Shown piece after piece: positions 51,304 through 54,984 of a stretch of DNA of 54,984 nt. Each line of letters begins with the position of its first letter. Positions within the stretch are counted from its first letter, which is position 1. The notes under the pieces were generated by a model, which was given only the letters and a program-made list of their open reading frames with translations, searched no databases and was not told where the DNA came from. This DNA is from JBFWVD01 sp050246915 (GTDB lineage: Bacteria > Actinomycetota > Acidimicrobiia > Acidimicrobiales > Ilumatobacteraceae), in NCBI GenBank assembly GCA_050246915.1, contig JBFWVD010000034.1, forward strand, positions 1 to 54,984. Reading direction: 5' to 3'. A program made the position numbers and the translations under genes.

Positions 51304-52323
51304 GTGGGTCTCGAGTTCTACGACGACATCGAGGCGTGCTTCGCCGGGGGATGGTCCGACGGCCTGCCCGTCATCCCGCCCTATGGCACGTTGGTCGATG
51401 CGATGCTCGAACGCCTCGGTTGGGAAGCCACCGAGATCATTGGCACCATCGAGGAGCAACGGATCGACATCCGCGCCGAGCACCTTGCTGCCTCGGCTGT
51501 CATGGCCGGTTGCAGGCCGGAGTACGGGCCGTTGCTGCGGGCGTTGTCCTTGGCGCTGGTGGACCCGGCGTTCAACCTCGGCCCGGTGGAGGTGACCACC
51601 GGCGGCGTGGCCGCGTTGGTGATCGTGAGCGGGCCAGCGGTGATGCGCTTCGGCTTCGAGCACGAGTCGAACGCGTTGGGTGCCAACAACCGGGCCAATG
51701 CCACGGTGGGGCGCTTCGCTCAGATGGTGCGCTATCTGTGCGGACGCGGCGGCGGCACGATGCACTCCCACGGGACGATGGGCCATCCAGGTCGATTGAC
51801 CTTCTGCATCGCAGAACATCCCGACACCCGGTGGGGCCCGTTCCACACCCAGTTCGGCATCGATGCATCGTCGGCCGTGGTGTCGATCATGTCCGCCGAG
51901 GGACCCAACAGCGTCAACAACCACTATGCCGAGACCGGTGAATTGGTGCTCGAGACGATCGCTGACACCATGCGCCACTTCGGGACCACGAACTACTACT
52001 ACCACTCGGGTCGCTACATCGTGGTCGTGTGTCCCGACCACATGGATCTCATCGCGGCGCAGTACACCCGCGACGAAGCGCGGCGCTATCTGTACGACAA
52101 CGCGCGCCGTCCGACGGCAGAACTGATGCGGGTTGGGCGCATCCACGCCCAGCACGCCGACCGACGATTCGATGATGTGGTGATGGACGAAGACCGCTCG
52201 ATCGTGCGATCGGAGGACCGCATCCACTTCATCGAAGCCGGCGCGCCGGGCGGGAAGTTCTCCGCGGTCATCCCCGGATGGGTGGGGAGCTACAAGGTGA
52301 TCTCACGGGTCATCGAGTCGTGA
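51304..52323 (+). CDS. UGSC-associated conserved protein
   Basis: A 339-aa protein starting GLEFYDDIEACFAGGWSDGLPVIPP. The DGLPVxPP stretch, the AGCRPEY motif and PAFNLG recall, from memory, an uncharacterised family often found beside UGSC selenoproteins; the family name is not certain. No known catalytic motif is seen. HSHGTMGHPGR in the middle has several His. It starts at a GTG 4 bp after the KASIII-like stop and ends at a stop that begins a 13-bp tandem repeat, 56 bp before the selenoprotein ATG. It likely works with the selenoprotein, perhaps as its redox partner or substrate protein. Confidence 0.78.
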   Translation: MGLEFYDDIEACFAGGWSDGLPVIPPYGTLVDAMLERLGWEATEIIGTIEEQRIDIRAEHLAASAVMAGCRPEYGPLLRALSLALVDPAFNLGPVEVTTGGVAALVIVSGPAVMRFGFEHESNALGANNRANATVGRFAQMVRYLCGRGGGTMHSHGTMGHPGRLTFCIAEHPDTRWGPFHTQFGIDASSAVVSIMSAEGPNSVNNHYAETGELVLETIADTMRHFGTTNYYYHSGRYIVVVCPDHMDLIAAQYTRDEARRYLYDNARRPTAELMRVGRIHAQHADRRFDDVVMDEDRSIVRSEDRIHFIEAGAPGGKFSAVIPGWVGSYKVISRVIES

Positions 52324-52359
52324 CATCGAACCGTGACATCGAACCGTGACATCGAATCG
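52321..52359. repeat. 13-bp tandem repeat (3 units) between UGSC-partner and UGSC genes
   Basis: Three units: TGACATCGAACCG, TGACATCGAACCG and TGACATCGAATCG. The first begins exactly at the stop codon of the upstream gene and a degenerate unit precedes it in the coding end. It occupies most of the 56-bp gap and ends 20 bp before the ATG at 52380, so it may set spacing or mRNA structure between the two genes. Confidence 0.85.
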
Positions 52360-52379
52360 TGAGCCGATAGGAGTGGTGC

Positions 52380-52970
52380 ATGACAGCCAACAAGCCCGCT
52401 GAGCGGATCGTGAGTTGTGGCGATCTCAGCTGCGAGTTCCTCGTGGACCCCATCCCACGGCCTCGGCCACTGCCGATGCACGTCACCATCTCGCCGGCCC
52501 AGCGGCGGGTGGTGTTCTGCGACAGTCAGAAGCCGAACTCGCTGTCGATACTGCGTCGAGCGCAAGCGATCTTGCGCAAGCGAGGTGTCGACGTCGAAGA
52601 GCACATCGTCACCAAGCGGAGTGCCGGGATACCGATGGAGGACGAGGTCCTCGATCGACTCGCTGCCGAAGGAGGGTTGATCCTCTCGGGGGTCAACGAT
52701 TGAGGCAGTTGCTCGTCGGGCAGTTCGCTCGACTCCGTTCTCCTGCAAGCCCGCGGTGCCGCCGGTTTCGCAGTGCTCACCGAACCGTTCGCTGATCAAG
52801 TCCAGCGGGCCATCGCCTACTACGAGACCGACCGCCCCTTGCCGGCCGTCGTGCTCCCACATCCGATGCAGAACATCGATGCCGCAGGACTCGAGCAGCG
52901 CGCCGTGGCGCTCGCCGACGCGGCGATGCGATTGCTCGACGACGCGCCACGATCACCGGAGCGGGCGTAG
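52380..52970 (+). CDS. UGSC-family selenoprotein (in-frame TGA = selenocysteine at 52701-52703)
   Basis: One 196-aa gene. The ATG at 52380 (AGGAG six bases upstream) opens a frame that reads 107 codons, meets TGA at 52701-52703, and continues in the same frame for 88 more sense codons to TAG at 52968-52970. The TGA gives residue 108 and is followed by GGC AGT TGC, so the motif is Sec108-Gly-Ser-Cys111, the hallmark of UGSC-family (seleno)proteins. After it come ..VLTEPF.. and a PHPM stretch, which fit that family's C-terminal pattern. A hairpin at 52715-52733 has bacterial-SECIS geometry. The pair Sec108/Cys111 would form a thioredoxin-like redox centre. The reaction is unknown. Sec genes (selA, selB, selD, tRNA-Sec) are not in this window. 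Confidence 0.9.
52715..52733 (+). promoter_or_regulatory. Bacterial SECIS-like hairpin downstream of the Sec TGA
   Basis: In RNA: GUCGGGC, loop AGUUC, GCUCGAC; 7 bp with one G-U pair, and a 5-nt loop whose second base is G followed by U. The loop begins 19 nt after the TGA. Bacterial SECIS consensus is a hairpin with the apical loop about 16-37 nt from the UGA and a G in its first two positions, so this fits without adjustment. It sits inside the coding sequence. Confidence 0.82.
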
Positions 52971-53055
52971 CGCGTGGTGCAGTGAGGTGCACGGCTCCCG
53001 ACGCGGCCACGAGCGGACCTCCGGACGCACCGGCCGCCCCATGAGCCGACGACAT

Positions 53056-53823
53056 TCACGAGTCGATCGTGGCGTGCATCTCCCAGAGCAAGATTTCGGC
53101 GGCGTCGAGGGCGCTGACCCGTTGGCCGCCGACGTCGGTGAACCGCACCGCGTCTCCACTTCCCAACGATCCCGACCCTTCCAGGGTGACAGATCCGCTG
53201 GGCACGAAGAGATGCATGAATGGCGCCTCGGGCAACTCCACGCTCTCGCCCGGTTGCAGCCTCGCCACGTGCAGCGCGGCGTACGCGTTGTGAATGGCGA
53301 TGGCCGATCGATCTCGATAGCGCTCCATGCCACTGGCAACGACGGCGAGCTTGCCCGCCAGATCAGCGGCGTCGATCTCGAGTTGCTCGTAGCCCGGTGT
53401 GATGCCATCTCGGTCGGGTACGACCCACATCTGGATGAAGTGGACCGGCCGATCGTGGACCCGGCCAACGAGGGTCCACGCATCGTTCTTCTCGGAGTGC
53501 AAGATGCCGGTGCCAGCGCTCATGCGCTGGGCGAGGCCGGGGTAGATGACGCCCCGGTTGCCGATCGAGTCCTGATGGACCAACGATCCGTCGAGCACCC
53601 AGGTGACGATCTCCATGTCGCGATGGGAATGGGTGTCGAACCCGGTGCCCGGCGCAACGGTGTCGTCATTGCTCACGAGGAGCACACCGTGATGGGTGTT
53701 GGCCGGGTTGTAGTGGTGCCCGAACGAGAACGAGTGCTTCGAGTCGAGCCAGCCGATCTGAGTGGTGTCGCGGGTGCCCGCACGACGGATGTCGACCTGC
53801 GGGGAGTTCGAGTGCGTGGTCAT
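53056..53823 (-). CDS. Pirin-family protein (bicupin)
   Basis: A 255-aa pirin with the iron ligands His65, His67, His109 and Glu111 (THSHRDMEI and GILHSE) in the first cupin. Pirins oxidise flavonols or act as redox-linked regulators; quercetinase activity is known for some. The start is the ATG at 53823 with AAGGAC nine bases upstream; the 99-bp longer frame is not used. It is 85 bp from the selenoprotein gene and convergent with it. Its first genes upstream are not on the same transcript. Confidence 0.92.
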   Translation of the reverse strand: MTTHSNSPQVDIRRAGTRDTTQIGWLDSKHSFSFGHHYNPANTHHGVLLVSNDDTVAPGTGFDTHSHRDMEIVTWVLDGSLVHQDSIGNRGVIYPGLAQRMSAGTGILHSEKNDAWTLVGRVHDRPVHFIQMWVVPDRDGITPGYEQLEIDAADLAGKLAVVASGMERYRDRSAIAIHNAYAALHVARLQPGESVELPEAPFMHLFVPSGSVTLEGSGSLGSGDAVRFTDVGGQRVSALDAAEILLWEMHATIDS

Positions 53824-53991
53824 CGGGACCGTCCTTGTGTCCGTGGCCTGAGGCCTGGTGGGTGACCGGCTGATCGCAGAGGTAGATGACATATCAACTA
53901 CATCGCGGTCAACCGCCCCCACGGCCGGTGTATTCCATGCGTCGGCGCGAGATGGCCCGCGATGCCCAGGGGTGATTCAGGCGCCGGGCGA

Positions 53992-54984
53992 TCAGCCAGG
54001 CGGGAGCAGGCGGGCCAGAGCGATGGCGTCCTCGAGTTCGCGGAGCTGATCGCGCAGATGGGTGCACGTGCTCGGTCCGACCATCTCGGCGCGCAGCTGT
54101 GTGCGCAGCGTCTCGACCTTCAGCCCGACGAGGCGCCCGGCGCTGGCCGCTGCTTCTGGGCACTCCTGCCACGGCAGGACGCGTGGTGTGGCGACGCACG
54201 AGGTGACAACGAAGGTTGACGGATCGATGGTGGCCTCGACCGTGTACTCGTGGATGATCGTCTCGAGGCCTTCGGGGGCCATGTGGCTGTCGCGGAAGAA
54301 CGAGTCGATGTGGAGCTGGCCGTCGTCGCCGCGCCACAGATCATGGCGACGCCAGCGACGCATGGCGTCAGGCGGGAGTTCGGTGAGCTCGTGCCAACCG
54401 AGGGGATCGTCTGGGTTGGTCACTTCGGTGGCGTCGGGTCCGGTCACCGCCGAGCCGCGCTCGACGCCGCTGGTGTCGATGACGCTGCCGACTCGGAACC
54501 CAGCGCAATCGTCGCGTCCGTGGATAGGCGGACCTGGATTGCGCACCTTCGCCAGCGCGTCGGCATCAGCGTCACCCCGACGGATGGCATTGCCCACCGA
54601 ATAGCCCGACACCAGCGTCGACACCGGGATCTCCTCGAGCAGCAGGTACACCAACTCGCCGCGCTGAGCAGCGGTGTCATCATCGATCACGGCGCGAAAG
54701 CCGGTCGTTGCTCGCTTGCCGACGAGAGCGCTGAGATTGTCGATGACCGGACTGGACTCGATGTGCTTCACGATCGCTCCGCCCTCATAGGCCAGCTCGA
54801 CCCGGGTGGTGGCGCGGTTCACGACCTCCGCTGCGCCATCGAGATGGGTGACGAGATCGCGACCAGTGCCCGCGAGGATGAAGCGCTCGTTGATGCCGTT
54901 GGGGCGGAGGGAATCGGTGGTGGTGGTACGCCGAACGGAACCCGGTCGACGCGCTGGGGTTCCCGTCGTCGGCTCGTGCGTACC
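53992..54984 (-). CDS. DUF2889 family protein, 5' end cut by window
   Basis: A protein of at least 330 residues; the minus-strand frame is open from the stop at 53992 to the window end, so the start is missing. It has PGSVRRTTTTDSLRP near the beginning and the C-terminal GPSTCTHLRDQL, hallmarks of DUF2889, a family of unknown function in Actinobacteria and Proteobacteria. A plain start at 54822 (GTG) would drop the conserved N-terminal segment, so it is rejected. Two motifs (HDL, SCVATPRVLPWQECP) are seen but no catalytic site is known. It would be transcribed toward the pirin gene. Confidence 0.8.
   Translation of the reverse strand, partial: GTHEPTTGTPARRPGSVRRTTTTDSLRPNGINERFILAGTGRDLVTHLDGAAEVVNRATTRVELAYEGGAIVKHIESSPVIDNLSALVGKRATTGFRAVIDDDTAAQRGELVYLLLEEIPVSTLVSGYSVGNAIRRGDADADALAKVRNPGPPIHGRDDCAGFRVGSVIDTSGVERGSAVTGPDATEVTNPDDPLGWHELTELPPDAMRRWRRHDLWRGDDGQLHIDSFFRDSHMAPEGLETIIHEYTVEATIDPSTFVVTSCVATPRVLPWQECPEAAASAGRLVGLKVETLRTQLRAEMVGPSTCTHLRDQLRELEDAIALARLLPPG

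Noticed and set aside
52380..52703. A 107-aa protein ending at TGA 52701, plus a separate 65-aa ORF at 52773-52970
   Set aside because: They are one reading frame joined through TGA. The codons there spell U-G-S-C, a SECIS-like hairpin follows, and the second ORF begins mid-domain at a GTG that is just a Val codon.

Overview
The window looks like a chromosomal segment of a high-GC actinobacterium, most like the Acidimicrobiia (Ilumatobacter-type) rather than a model species. That is inferred from gene content, not from a marker gene. The signs are many GTG and TTG starts, 4-nt stop/start overlaps, several F420-type enzymes (four luciferase-like oxidoreductases, one Ddn-type reductase, one PPOX-fold protein), a mycofactocin-type SDR, and dense lipid, steroid and aromatic degradation families. 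I see no rRNA, tRNA, phage, IS element or CRISPR array. Intergenic gaps are all below 300 bp.

Layout. 1-3.2 kb: end of an acyl-CoA synthetase, an SDR and an amidohydrolase, closed by a hairpin. 3.3-6.1 kb (minus): SDR, CrtC/AttH-like protein, F420 oxidoreductase. 6.3-14.3 kb: an oxidation cluster of kinase-like protein, amidohydrolase, 3Fe-4S ferredoxin, SDR, cytochrome P450, two more kinase-like proteins and an SDR. 14.4-17.3 kb (minus): CoA-transferase, DUF35 protein and a Cys-less thiolase-fold protein. 17.4-26.6 kb: aldehyde dehydrogenase, NAD-epimerase, Ddn-like reductase, TetR, two F420 oxidoreductases, a MaoC double hot-dog protein, acyl-CoA synthetase, SnoaL. 26.6-34.4 kb: a/b hydrolase, amidohydrolase, acyl-CoA dehydrogenase, a lone ABC substrate-binding lipoprotein, an unknown protein and a second P450. 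34.4-41.5 kb: a TetR-linked group (PPOX, enoyl-CoA hydratase, TetR, F420 oxidoreductase, a/b hydrolase, homogentisate-dioxygenase-like cupin, TesB-like thioesterase) sharing a 22-bp palindrome. 41.7-48.8 kb: mycofactocin SDR, second CrtC-like protein, two amidohydrolases, VOC, enoyl-CoA hydratase, SDR, SnoaL. 49.0-53.0 kb: a four-gene operon of amidohydrolase, KASIII-like protein, an uncharacterised protein and a UGSC selenoprotein. 53.1-55 kb (minus): pirin and a DUF2889 protein cut by the window end.

The highlight is 52380-52970. What looks like two short ORFs is one gene read through an in-frame TGA at 52701-52703. The TGA begins a U-G-S-C motif and is followed at bacterial-SECIS spacing by a 7-bp hairpin with a GU-containing loop. 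The product is therefore very likely a selenoprotein of the UGSC family. Its operon has a palindrome overlapping a -10-like box just upstream.

Overall the genes fit CoA-linked breakdown of hydrophobic or ring compounds: P450/ferredoxin hydroxylation, SDR, F420 and mycofactocin oxidation, CoA activation by ligases or CoA-transferase, beta-oxidation by acyl-CoA dehydrogenase, hydratases and thiolase/DUF35, and ring cleavage by the cupin dioxygenase. The actual substrates cannot be read from the sequence.
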